Shown piece by piece: positions 7,621 through 14,285 of a stretch of DNA of 25,767 nucleotides (within the stretch, counting starts at the first letter, position 1; each line of letters opens with the position of its first letter). This stretch comes from Candidatus Sericytochromatia bacterium (GTDB taxonomy: Bacteria > Cyanobacteriota > Sericytochromatia > JACMPN01): contig JACMPN010000344.1 of NCBI GenBank assembly GCA_014377495.1, positions 1-25,767 on the forward strand, in the 5' to 3' direction. The position numbers were made by a program, and so were the translations under genes. The notes beneath the pieces are model-generated. The model did not search any database. It was not told the origin of the DNA and saw nothing but the letters and a program-made list of their open reading frames with translations.

Positions 7621-7696
7621 AAAAAACAAAAAACGCCAAGCCCGTCTCCGCCGACAGGCACTGGGGGGTGCCGGAACGCTGCGGAAACGGGCTTGG
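7621..7696 (-). terminator. Strong hairpin terminator/possible attenuator between grx and thioesterase genes
   Basis: Read leftward, a 16-bp arm (7681-7696) pairs with 7636-7651 with a single G-U wobble. An inner GGCAC/GTGCC hairpin with a CCCCCA loop sits inside, and the tail is CG-TTTTTT-G-TTTTTT. The wobble is G-U only on the minus strand, supporting leftward transcription. It ends the glutaredoxin transcript but reaches to within a few bases of the next ribosome-binding site. Confidence 0.75.
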
Positions 7697-7731
7697 AAAA
7701 ACGACCGGTACGGAAACGGACGAACCGTTCC

Positions 7732-8019
7732 CTAGCAGCCGCCGCCAGCCGTTGAGCCGGCGGTGGCAGCAGTGAAGCCCTGCTTGATCAGGTAAGCCTC
7801 GACCTCTTCACCGGCGACGTCGGCAAGCATGACGCCGTCGACTTCGACACAGGGAGAAAGCTGCTGGCCGCTCTTCATGACCATCTCCTGATAGATGGCG
7901 GGATTGTTGATGATGTCCTTATCTTCATACTCCAGGTTGTATTTGGACAGGGTGGCGCGCACGCCATTGCTCCAGCCGCAGACGGGCTTGAGGTAGGCAA
8001 TAATCTTCGGGTTGGCCAT
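7732..8019 (-). CDS. Glutaredoxin-like protein with CGWS active site
   Basis: A 95-aa protein with the glutaredoxin fold pattern: a first strand PKIIAYLK, active site C14-G-W-S17, a helix, then strand and cis-proline loop (SPC, 55-57), and the DG turn (VEVDGVMLADV). Classical dithiol glutaredoxins have CPYC; the monothiol class has CGFS, and CGWS here keeps only the first Cys. Two more cysteines occur, C57 right after the presumed cis-proline and C95 at the very end of a Gly/Ala/Ser/Thr tail ending GGGC. Role is probably thiol redox exchange or iron-sulfur handling in the cytoplasm; the substrate is unknown. The start is secure, with AGGAGGAG about 7 bases upstream. It is the first gene of a leftward unit and is followed by a strong terminator. 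Confidence 0.85.
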   Translation of the reverse strand: MANPKIIAYLKPVCGWSNGVRATLSKYNLEYEDKDIINNPAIYQEMVMKSGQQLSPCVEVDGVMLADVAGEEVEAYLIKQGFTAATAGSTAGGGC

Positions 8020-8151
8020 TTCGGCTCCTCCTCATTGGGTCGACGGGCCATGATCGGTACCCGCAAAGCCCCCGTATGGGAGGCCCCTCGCAGGCTACCG
8101 GCAGTGAGGTCCGCACCGACCGTAAAACGGCATGACGATTGAACTGCTACC

Positions 8152-8180
8152 TTCTTAACCTCTTTGGTGCGGTTAGTCAA
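8152..8180 (-). promoter_or_regulatory. Putative promoter of the glutaredoxin gene
   Basis: On the minus strand, TTGACT (8175-8180; 5 of 6 consensus) is separated by 17 bases from TAAGAA (8152-8157; weak). This would give a leader of about 125 bases before the start codon. Confidence 0.4.
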
Positions 8181-8258
8181 CTTTACAAACCACAAGGGCC
8201 TCCCGACACCGACGCGTCCGGGCCCCGGACATGACCGTTTTTGGGGCGTGGCCAGGCG

Positions 8259-8284
8259 TTCAACCTGTTTCAACCTGCTAGAAT
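8259..8284 (+). promoter_or_regulatory. sthA promoter: tandem 10-bp repeat plus extended -10
   Basis: TTCAACCTG occurs twice, at 8259-8267 and 8269-8277, exactly one helical turn apart. The second copy runs into TGC-TAGAAT (8276-8284), an extended -10 element. No good -35 hexamer is present; the repeats occupy that place, as expected for a regulator-dependent promoter. Confidence 0.5.
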
Positions 8285-8298
8285 GAGTGAAACGAGAT

Positions 8299-8312
8299 AA
8301 AGGATCCCCTTT
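8299..8312 (+). promoter_or_regulatory. sthA ribosome-binding site inside a small hairpin
   Basis: The Shine-Dalgarno AAAGG (8299-8303) can pair with CCTTT (8308-8312) across a 4-base loop, immediately before the ATG at 8315. The 5-bp stem is weak and would only modestly lower initiation. Confidence 0.4.
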
Positions 8313-8314
8313 CG

Positions 8315-9757
8315 ATGTATGAATACGACCTCATCGTCATTGGCAGCGGCCCCGCCGGTGAAAAGGCGGCCGCCCAGGCCGCTTCGGCCGGCAAGCGCGT
8401 GGCGATCGTCGAACGGGAGCCGCAGCCCGGCGGTGCCTCCGTCCACTGGGGCACCCTGCCCTCCAAGACCCTGCGGGAGAGCTGCCTGTATCTGGCTGAT
8501 TTCCGGCACCGGGACTTCTACGAGCACGGCCAACGGCCCCTGTCGGAGATCTCCGTCCGCGAGCTGATGCGGAAAGAGCGTTACGTCGTCGAAAACGAGA
8601 CGGCCCGCATCATCCACAACCTCGAATCCCACCGCATCGACCTGATCCGCGGCGAGGGGTCCTTCGTCGATGCCCACACGATCTCCGTTACCGGCCCATC
8701 CGGCAGCCTGCGCCTGTTGCGCGGCCAGGTCATCGTCATCGCCACCGGCTCCCGGCCCCATCGGCCGGACAACATCCCCTTCGACCACCCGGACGTGCAT
8801 GACTCCGACACCCTGCTGACGATCGAACGCATCCCCGACAGCCTGATGGTCGTCGGGGGCGGGGTCATCGGTTGCGAGTACGCCACCATGCTGGCCGCCC
8901 TCGGGGTCAAGATCACCCTCGTCGAGGGCCGTGACCGCCTGCTCGACTTCCTGGACTCCGAAATCTCCGACTTGCTGGTCGACCGGCTGCGGGCCCTCGG
9001 CATCGCACTGCGCCTGGGCGAGCATGTTGAGGAGTTCGTCGCCCATCCGGCAGGCGGTGTCTCCGTCACCCTGGGCTGCGGGGCCGTCCTGCGCACCGAC
9101 AAGCTGCTCTTCAGCGGCGGCCGGCAGGGCAACACGGACACCCTCAAACTGGAAAACATCGGCCTGACGGCCGACCAGCGGGGCCGGCTGTCGGTCAACC
9201 ACGTCTACCAGACCGCCGTCCCCAACGTGTATGCCGCCGGCGACGTCATCGGCTTTCCGGCCCTGGCCGCCACCTCGATGGGGCAGGGCCGGGTCGCCGT
9301 CCGTCACGCCTTCAACCTCTCGCTCAGCAAATCCCTCTCACCCCTGCTGCCGATCGGCATCTACACGGTGCCCGCCGTCTCCATGGTCGGCGAGACCGAA
9401 GAGTCCTGCCTGGCCAAGGGCATTGAGTACGAGGTGGGCCGGGCCCACTATCGGGACAACGCCCGGGCCCAGATCGTCGGCGACACGGAAGGCATGCTCA
9501 AGCTGATCTTCGATCGGCATGACCAGCGCATCCTCGGCGTGCACATGATCGGTGAGCGGGCGACCGAGCTCCTGCACATCGGTCTGATGGTGATGGAACT
9601 GGGCGGCACGCTGGAGACGTTTATCGAGACGGTCTTCAACTACCCGACCTTGGCGGAACTCTACAAGTACGCCGCCTACAACGGCATGGGCCGCCTGGCG
9701 AACTGGCAGCTGCGCCATCACCCCGACCGGGTCGAACGGGTCGGCCACGAGGTTTAG
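8315..9757 (+). CDS. sthA: Soluble pyridine nucleotide transhydrogenase (SthA/UdhA-type)
   Basis: A 480-aa flavoprotein of the class I pyridine nucleotide-disulfide oxidoreductase family. SthA moves hydride between NADPH and NAD in the cytoplasm. The FAD-binding GSGPAG motif is at 10-15, ATGS at 143-146 and the second Rossmann GGGVIG at 181-186; AAGDV of the second FAD site follows. In dithiol relatives the active-site loop is CxxxxC; here it is SVHWGT (42-47), so both redox cysteines are absent. E. coli SthA is recalled as keeping one of them. The C-terminal interface has FNYPTLAELYKYAAYNG, the SthA-type version that replaces the HxHPT of lipoamide dehydrogenase. These differences support transhydrogenase over disulfide reductase. 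Its stop is 22 bases before the antitoxin-like gene, so sthA and the toxin-antitoxin pair may be cotranscribed. Confidence 0.92.
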   Translation: MYEYDLIVIGSGPAGEKAAAQAASAGKRVAIVEREPQPGGASVHWGTLPSKTLRESCLYLADFRHRDFYEHGQRPLSEISVRELMRKERYVVENETARIIHNLESHRIDLIRGEGSFVDAHTISVTGPSGSLRLLRGQVIVIATGSRPHRPDNIPFDHPDVHDSDTLLTIERIPDSLMVVGGGVIGCEYATMLAALGVKITLVEGRDRLLDFLDSEISDLLVDRLRALGIALRLGEHVEEFVAHPAGGVSVTLGCGAVLRTDKLLFSGGRQGNTDTLKLENIGLTADQRGRLSVNHVYQTAVPNVYAAGDVIGFPALAATSMGQGRVAVRHAFNLSLSKSLSPLLPIGIYTVPAVSMVGETEESCLAKGIEYEVGRAHYRDNARAQIVGDTEGMLKLIFDRHDQRILGVHMIGERATELLHIGLMVMELGGTLETFIETVFNYPTLAELYKYAAYNGMGRLANWQLRHHPDRVERVGHEV

Positions 9758-9779
9758 ATCGGCACGACAGACCGTCTTG

Positions 9780-9893
9780 ATGACCCGGGATGGCTGGGAG
9801 CAGGCCTTTCAAGAGATGGCGGCCATAGGCGACGACCGTCTGCTGGAAGCGGTAACTGCCACCCAATGGGACGCAACCGAATGGGAATGGTAG
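9780..9893 (+). CDS. Short antitoxin-like protein, 37 aa
   Basis: A small frame from ATG 9780 encodes 37 residues: an amphipathic start (MTRDGWEQAFQEMA), then GDDRLLEAVTATQWD, and an acidic, aromatic end (EWEW). Its stop overlaps the start of the MazF-like gene by 7 bases (ATGGTAG), the usual antitoxin-toxin arrangement. The acidic Trp-rich tail resembles the toxin-binding end of short MazE-type antitoxins. No AbrB or ribbon-helix-helix DNA-binding domain is present; upstream the frame lies inside sthA. There is no clear ribosome-binding site, so coupling to sthA translation or a TTG start at 9777 is possible. Too short to be sure from sequence alone, but position and overlap are persuasive. 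Confidence 0.65.
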   Translation: MTRDGWEQAFQEMAAIGDDRLLEAVTATQWDATEWEW

Positions 9894-10210
9894 TTTCCCG
9901 GTTTGACGTCTATCTGGTGCAACTGGAGCCCACTCAGGGCGACGAGATCCAAAAGATCCGTCCGTGCCTGGTCATCTCCCCTGATGAGATGAACCGGCAC
10001 ATCGGCACGGTGATCATCGCCCCCATGACGGCCCCAGGCAGGGACTATCCCAGCCGGATTTCCTGCCCGTTTGCCGGCAAACAGGGTCGCATCATCCTGG
10101 ATCCACTGCACACAATCGACAAAAGCCGGCTGGTCAAACCATTGAGCCAGATCGATGCTGTCACGTCACAACGGATTATTGAGACCCTGCAAAGCCTATT
10201 TGCCTGGTGA
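9887..10210 (+). CDS. mazF: MazF/PemK-family toxin endoribonuclease
   Basis: A 107-aa protein of the MazF/PemK/Kid family, which cleaves single-stranded RNA and is held inactive by its antitoxin. Features: an N-terminal RFDVYLVQLEPTQGDEIQK leading to R25-PCLVISPDEMN, then TVIIAPMT48, with Arg and Thr at the conserved catalytic positions, and the later GRIILDPLHTIDKSRLVK segment. Length is typical. The start at 9887 (MVVSRFDVY) was chosen by family alignment and overlaps the upstream stop by 7 bases; ATGs at 9866 and 9881 are also in frame. It is preceded by the short antitoxin-like gene and is the last gene of a presumed sthA unit. An 8-bp hairpin follows at 10240-10265. Confidence 0.93.
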   Translation: MVVSRFDVYLVQLEPTQGDEIQKIRPCLVISPDEMNRHIGTVIIAPMTAPGRDYPSRISCPFAGKQGRIILDPLHTIDKSRLVKPLSQIDAVTSQRIIETLQSLFAW

Positions 10211-10239
10211 CTGCCCTGCCGATCAGCCCAATCAGACTT

Positions 10240-10265
10240 TAGAGACTACATGAATGCAGTCTCTA
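10240..10265. terminator. Hairpin between convergent mazF and flagellin genes
   Basis: TAGAGACT (10240-10247) pairs perfectly with AGTCTCTA (10258-10265) across a 10-base loop; its right arm includes the flagellin stop codon. No T-run follows on either strand, so it may act as a 3'-end hairpin for both transcripts and not as a classical terminator. Confidence 0.4.
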
Positions 10266-12686
10266 CCTGCCAACACCCTGAATGAGGCCCATCACCAGCT
10301 GACCGTTGACCCGCTGGATCTGACCCAGCATGTCGGTCGACGCCTGACTGAGGATCTGACTGCGGACCAGTTCACTGGTCGCCTTGGCCACGTCCGTATC
10401 CCGGATGCGGGACTCTGAGGCGGCCTGCTGGATCCCGGCGTTGTCCACGTTGGACTTGGCGTGCTCCATCCGGTTCGTGTAGGCACCGAAGGTCGCCCGC
10501 ACCGTGCTGATCGTCGCCATGGCGGCATCGATCCTGCGCAGGTCGTAGCTGACGTCCTCCACGTACTGGTCTGTGCTGGGCGAGCCGTAAGGGTTGGTGC
10601 CCCAGCGGCTGACGTCCATGCCTTCCAGGCTCAGGCTCGACAGGCCCATGTCATTGATCTTGACCCGGATGTCCTGGGCTTCATTGGCCCCGGTCTGGAT
10701 ATGGATGCTGCCATCCAGGTAGACAAACTGACCAGTCGTAGCTGGCACTGCTGCAATCGTCGGAGTCGCTGCAATGGTGGCCGAAATCAGGGTCGAAGGA
10801 ACCGCTGCCACTGTCGCCGTAATCAACATAGAGGGTATGGCTGCGACGGTGGCCGTGACCACTGTCGGGGCCACCATCGGAATGTCTGCTGGTACCTTCC
10901 AGACTTCGTTGTTGTTCGTCAGGGTCGACATGTACATATCGCCCGCAGCGTTGAAAGACATACCGATGACCGGGACGCCGACCGATATCGCGGTAATGGT
11001 TTGTGTGGGCAGACCGGCATTTGAAATCCGCAGGATGCGGCTGTTGTCACGGTCAGAAAGGAATACGTCACCGCTGATAGGCTCAATGGCCACGCCACCG
11101 AACCGGACGGGTGGATTAACGCCTGCGACAGGCGCAGTGGAAAGGTCGATCTGTTTAATCGTCACGCCCGACGGAGCGGCCGGGGTGGACACGAAGAACT
11201 TACCAGCAGCTGGCATCTGTTGTCCCGGGTAGACCGTGCCACTGGCGTCGAGTTCAAATGGCGCTGATATACGGCTGGAAAAGAAAATCCTGCCACCCGT
11301 ACCCAGCGCGTAGTCCTGAACAAAGACGTTGTCCCCATTCGGATTCGGAATGCCGGTAAAGGGGCCGAATCCGAAGGCATCAGCAGACGAGTTGGGTTGT
11401 GGCGTCGTCTCATGCGTGTTGTTCGGTAGGCCGGTGTTGTTATGCAGACCGCCATTGCTCGCGACGTTGGCCAACAACGGGGATGTTGCCCCAAACGGGC
11501 TGCCCTGCTGGACCAGAAGCGGCGACCGTGTCGTGACACCGCCGACGGTGTAGATGTTGTTCGTATTCGTGCCAGGCAAAAAGCCTGATCCGGTAACGGC
11601 TGGATCGTAGGCCGGCGAGGCGGTACCGTACGTGATCACACCACCGCCGCTGACCTGCACACCTGATGCGAAGAACACTCGGGTCGCTGGAGGACCGCCA
11701 GTCAACGAGTGGATGATCGTCGCACCGGTCTGGCCGCCAGCAGCTGAAGCAGTGCTGATCTGCTCGATGAAGCCTGCCCCGGTTGTATTGCCGGAGAAGA
11801 CCATCGTGTTGTTCGTCGGATTGAAGGCAATACCCGACGCAGAGGCATTGCCGGCCGTAACAGCCCACTTGGTGTCGATACCGGTGAGAGGATTGATGCG
11901 GATGATCGCGTGCGGGCGGGCCACAGGCAGAGCGCCCGTGGGCGGATCGGAACCAGCCACGTAGATGTTACCCGTCGTCGAATCGACGGCCAAACCGCCG
12001 AGGCTGGAAAAGTCAATGGTGACACCAGCCGGGCTGAACTGGGTGCCAATCACGGTGTACAATGCTGCGCCCGACGACATGATCGTCGGGATGCCGGGTC
12101 CGAACACTGCCGGTACGGCCGGGACCGTCGCGGAGAAGACGGCCGGCACGGCCGGGATCGTCACCGAGAACACTGCCGGAGTGCCCGGCGTAGCTGCAAT
12201 CGTCGAACTGCCAGGCGAAGCGCCCAGATAGACGCCGATCGAGCCGTCCTGCATACCGATGCCGGAGCGCAGTAACTTAATGCCGTTAAACTCGGTGTTG
12301 TTGGAGATCTCGTCAAGGTTCCGGGTCAGCTGCGAGATTTCGCCCTGGATCTTCTCTCGGTCCCCGTCGGTGTAGGTTTCGTTGGCGCCCTGGACGACGA
12401 GCTCCCGCATCCGGTGCAGGATGTTATGCATTTCCTGGAGACCGCCGTCGGCGGTGTTCAACAGGTTGATGCCGTCTTCAGAGTTCGCCGAGCCCTGGGC
12501 CAGGCCCCGGACCTGGGTACGGATCGTTTCGGACACGGCCATGCCGGCGGCATCGTCGGCCGCACGATTGATGCGCAGCCCGGACGACAGCCGCTCTAAG
12601 GCCTTGCCCAGGTTCGACTGATTGATCCCCAGGTGACGTTCCCCATTGAGGCTGGTCGCAGTCATGGAAGTAGGTCCTACCCGCAT
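10263..12686 (-). CDS. Flagellin with large beta-propeller-like insertion
   Basis: An 807-aa flagellin, much longer than the usual 270-500 aa, exported to form the filament. The N-terminal D0/D1 part (residues 1-150) is classic: LERLSSGLRINRAADDAAGM (31-49), the GGLQEMHNILHRMRELVVQ helix, and NNTEFNGIKLL. The C-terminal D1/D0 part (about 655-807) has the GANEAQDIRV strand, then IDAAMATISTVRATFGAYTNRM and the terminal LGQIQRVNGQLVMGLIQG helix. Between them, residues ~205-600 contain repeating blades of NHL/SMP-30-like type (GGLAVDSTTGNIYVAGS, GIAFNPTNNTMVFSGN, GVAIEPISGDVFLSDRDNSR, GMSFNAAGDMYMSTLTNNN). This propeller-like block is flanked by short beta repeats. The start at 12686 has AAGGAGGT 7 bases upstream; the Met at 12665 lacks this. 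No other flagellar gene is nearby. Confidence 0.95.
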   Translation of the reverse strand: MRVGPTSMTATSLNGERHLGINQSNLGKALERLSSGLRINRAADDAAGMAVSETIRTQVRGLAQGSANSEDGINLLNTADGGLQEMHNILHRMRELVVQGANETYTDGDREKIQGEISQLTRNLDEISNNTEFNGIKLLRSGIGMQDGSIGVYLGASPGSSTIAATPGTPAVFSVTIPAVPAVFSATVPAVPAVFGPGIPTIMSSGAALYTVIGTQFSPAGVTIDFSSLGGLAVDSTTGNIYVAGSDPPTGALPVARPHAIIRINPLTGIDTKWAVTAGNASASGIAFNPTNNTMVFSGNTTGAGFIEQISTASAAGGQTGATIIHSLTGGPPATRVFFASGVQVSGGGVITYGTASPAYDPAVTGSGFLPGTNTNNIYTVGGVTTRSPLLVQQGSPFGATSPLLANVASNGGLHNNTGLPNNTHETTPQPNSSADAFGFGPFTGIPNPNGDNVFVQDYALGTGGRIFFSSRISAPFELDASGTVYPGQQMPAAGKFFVSTPAAPSGVTIKQIDLSTAPVAGVNPPVRFGGVAIEPISGDVFLSDRDNSRILRISNAGLPTQTITAISVGVPVIGMSFNAAGDMYMSTLTNNNEVWKVPADIPMVAPTVVTATVAAIPSMLITATVAAVPSTLISATIAATPTIAAVPATTGQFVYLDGSIHIQTGANEAQDIRVKINDMGLSSLSLEGMDVSRWGTNPYGSPSTDQYVEDVSYDLRRIDAAMATISTVRATFGAYTNRMEHAKSNVDNAGIQQAASESRIRDTDVAKATSELVRSQILSQASTDMLGQIQRVNGQLVMGLIQGVGR
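10743..10865 (-). repeat. Coding repeat, C-terminal side of flagellin insertion
   Basis: Residues 608-648 consist of a repeated unit of about 12 residues: VVTATVAAIPSM, LITATVAAVPST, LISATIAATPT, then IAAVP. It closes the propeller-like block and resembles the repeat on the other side. Confidence 0.75.
12087..12182 (-). repeat. Coding repeat, N-terminal side of flagellin insertion
   Basis: Residues 169-200 contain an 11-residue unit: PAVFSVTIPAV, PAVFSATVPAV, then PAVFGPGIP. The shared core (S/T)(A/V)T(V/I)(P/A)A(V/I)P matches the repeat on the C-terminal side. Confidence 0.75.
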
Positions 12687-12765
12687 CCTGACTACCTCCT
12701 TACTCGGTCACTGCCGCACCCGGGTCCGATCCATCGAGACCACATTGATGCTGACGCCAAGGTTC

Positions 12766-12791
12766 TCTTCGGCACGCGCCGGCCCGTCTTA
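12766..12791 (-). promoter_or_regulatory. Sigma-28-like flagellin promoter candidate
   Basis: On the minus strand, TAAG (12788-12791) and GCCGAAGA (12766-12773) with a 14-base spacer, compared with the sigma-28 consensus TAAA-N15-GCCGATAA. Predicted leader about 75 bases. The rest of the 327-base gap to recA holds only short palindromes (GGCCC-GCG-GGGCC near 12793, GGATC-ACAC-GATCC near 12831) and the recA terminator. Confidence 0.45.
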
Positions 12792-12944
12792 AGGCCCGCG
12801 GGGCCCTATCTTGCGATTCTGTTGGGAGCCGGATCACACGATCCGCCAAATCCTCCGCCGGACCTGAGCCTGCCGTCCGACAAGGGAGCAACCGAAGGGT
12901 GCCACTGAGTTACCACCCAAGATCACTAACGTACCCCAAACGAA

Positions 12945-12991
12945 ACCAGCCTGGCAATCCAATCCGTTTCCGGGGAGATGGCCAGGCTGGT
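12945..12991 (-). terminator. recA transcription terminator
   Basis: Read leftward from the recA stop: an 11-bp perfect stem (ACCAGCCTGGC, 12981-12991 with 12945-12955) closes a 25-base loop that itself contains CCG-GAAA-CGG. A moderate tail TTTCGTTT follows. Confidence 0.55.
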
Positions 12992-13013
12992 CTTCCTTAG
13001 ATAGAGGGAACGG

Positions 13014-14105
13014 TTAGTCTTCGGAAGCTTCGTCCGCAGCGTCCGGCAGGGCGAACTCGGCGATGGGAGCGACGGTCACCTTGGCCCGTAACTGGGTCAG
13101 CAGCTCGGCACACACATCGGGGTTGTCCTTGAGGAACTGGCGAGCCGCATCACGACCCTGGCCCAGCCGCAGATCCCGGTAGGAGAACCAGGCACCGGCC
13201 TTTTTGACCAGCTCGGTCGCCACGGCCTGGTCGAGGATGCTGCCCTCTTGGGAAGCGCCCTCGCCGAAGATCAGGTCGAACTCGCCGATCTGGAACGGCG
13301 GTGACACCTTGTTCTTGACGACCTTGGCCTTGACCCGGTTGCCGATCTCCATGCCGTTGCTCTTCAGGGTCTCGATCCGGCGTACTTCGATGCGCACCGA
13401 GGCGTAAAAGCGCAGGGCCCGACCACCGGTAGTCACCTCGGGGTTGCCGTAGGCGATGCCGATTTTTTCACGCAGCTGATTGATAAAGAGAACGATGCAC
13501 CGCGACTTGCCGGTAACTGCCGCCAGCTTACGCAACGCCTGACTCATCAGCCGGGCCTGCAGGCCGACGTGGGAGTCGCCCATCTCGCCTTCGATCTCAG
13601 CCCGGGGCACCAGGGCCGCCACCGAGTCGACGACCACGATGTCCACAGCCCCGGAACGGACCAACGCCTCCACGATCTCCAGCGCCTCTTCACCGGTGGA
13701 CGGCTGGGAGACGAGCAGGTTGTCGATGTCCACGCCGAGCCGGGCCGCATAAGCCGGATCCAAGGCGTGCTCGGCACCGACGAAGGCCGCCATGCCGCCG
13801 GATTTCTGGACTTCGGCAATGGCGTGCAGGGCCACCGTGGTCTTACCGCCCGACTCGGGTCCGAAAACCTCGATGATCCGGCCCCGCGGATACCCGCCGA
13901 CCCCCAGCGCAATGTCCAGGGAGAGGATGCCGGAGGAACTCGCCTCGATCCGCATGTGAGACTTTTCGCCCAGGCGCATCACCGCACCCTTGCCAAAGGC
14001 CTTTTCGATTTCGGCAAGGGCCTTGGCTAGCGCCCCAGCCCGATCCGAACCCTCTTCACGCCCTTTGGCAGATGCTGTGACGGCTTTCGCGGTGGTGAGT
14101 GCCAT
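13014..14105 (-). CDS. recA: Recombinase RecA
   Basis: A 363-aa RecA, typical length, the ATP-dependent strand-exchange protein that also activates the SOS response. Walker A is GPESGGKT (82-89; the usual GPESSGKT has Ser at the fifth position). The AEHALDP block carries the catalytic Glu (E112). Walker B region DIVVVDSVAALVPRAEIEGEMGD follows, then loop L1, FINQLREKIG and NPEVTTGGRALRFYAS of loop L2. One oddity: the residue before AEH is Gly110 (FVGAEH), where almost all RecA have Asp (DAEH). The acidic C-terminal tail (DAADEASED) is normal. The start at 14105 has AGGAG about 8 bases upstream; an in-frame extension to 14168 is not supported. It is leftward, divergent from a small membrane-protein gene, and preceded by a palindromic operator candidate overlapping the -35 region. 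Confidence 0.97.
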   Translation of the reverse strand: MALTTAKAVTASAKGREEGSDRAGALAKALAEIEKAFGKGAVMRLGEKSHMRIEASSSGILSLDIALGVGGYPRGRIIEVFGPESGGKTTVALHAIAEVQKSGGMAAFVGAEHALDPAYAARLGVDIDNLLVSQPSTGEEALEIVEALVRSGAVDIVVVDSVAALVPRAEIEGEMGDSHVGLQARLMSQALRKLAAVTGKSRCIVLFINQLREKIGIAYGNPEVTTGGRALRFYASVRIEVRRIETLKSNGMEIGNRVKAKVVKNKVSPPFQIGEFDLIFGEGASQEGSILDQAVATELVKKAGAWFSYRDLRLGQGRDAARQFLKDNPDVCAELLTQLRAKVTVAPIAEFALPDAADEASED

Positions 14106-14241
14106 GGGGGTCTCCTGCGCTGTCGGGCGCTGCGATTGTGCGACGATCGGATCACGATGACCGGGCATGTCAACCCCGCCGAGGCCTCCAACGGAACCTC
14201 GCGGGGCTCGGCCACCCTCAAGAGCGGCCGTTTGTCATCCC

Positions 14242-14270
14242 AGGATAGTTACCGTACCAGACTTAGAAAA
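14242..14270 (-). promoter_or_regulatory. Putative recA promoter
   Basis: On the minus strand, TTTTCT (14265-14270; weak -35) is separated by 17 bases from TATCCT (14242-14247). The -35 overlaps the palindrome at 14264-14279, which would allow repression. The same -10 hexamer appears before the lipoprotein gene at 24543. Confidence 0.4.
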
Positions 14271-14279
14271 CACTTTCTA
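14264..14279. promoter_or_regulatory. Palindromic operator candidate (possible LexA box)
   Basis: TAGAAA-ACAC-TTTCTA is a perfect 6-bp inverted repeat with a 4-base centre, in the recA regulatory region. Size and position fit an SOS box, but the sequence matches neither the CGAAC-N4-GTTCG nor the CTGT-N8-ACAG consensus. Confidence 0.45.
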
Positions 14280-14285
14280 GTCCTG

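Noticed and set aside
8270..9307. A 345-codon leftward open frame opposite sthA
   Set aside because: Shadow of sthA; low-complexity Gly/Asp/Gln composition.
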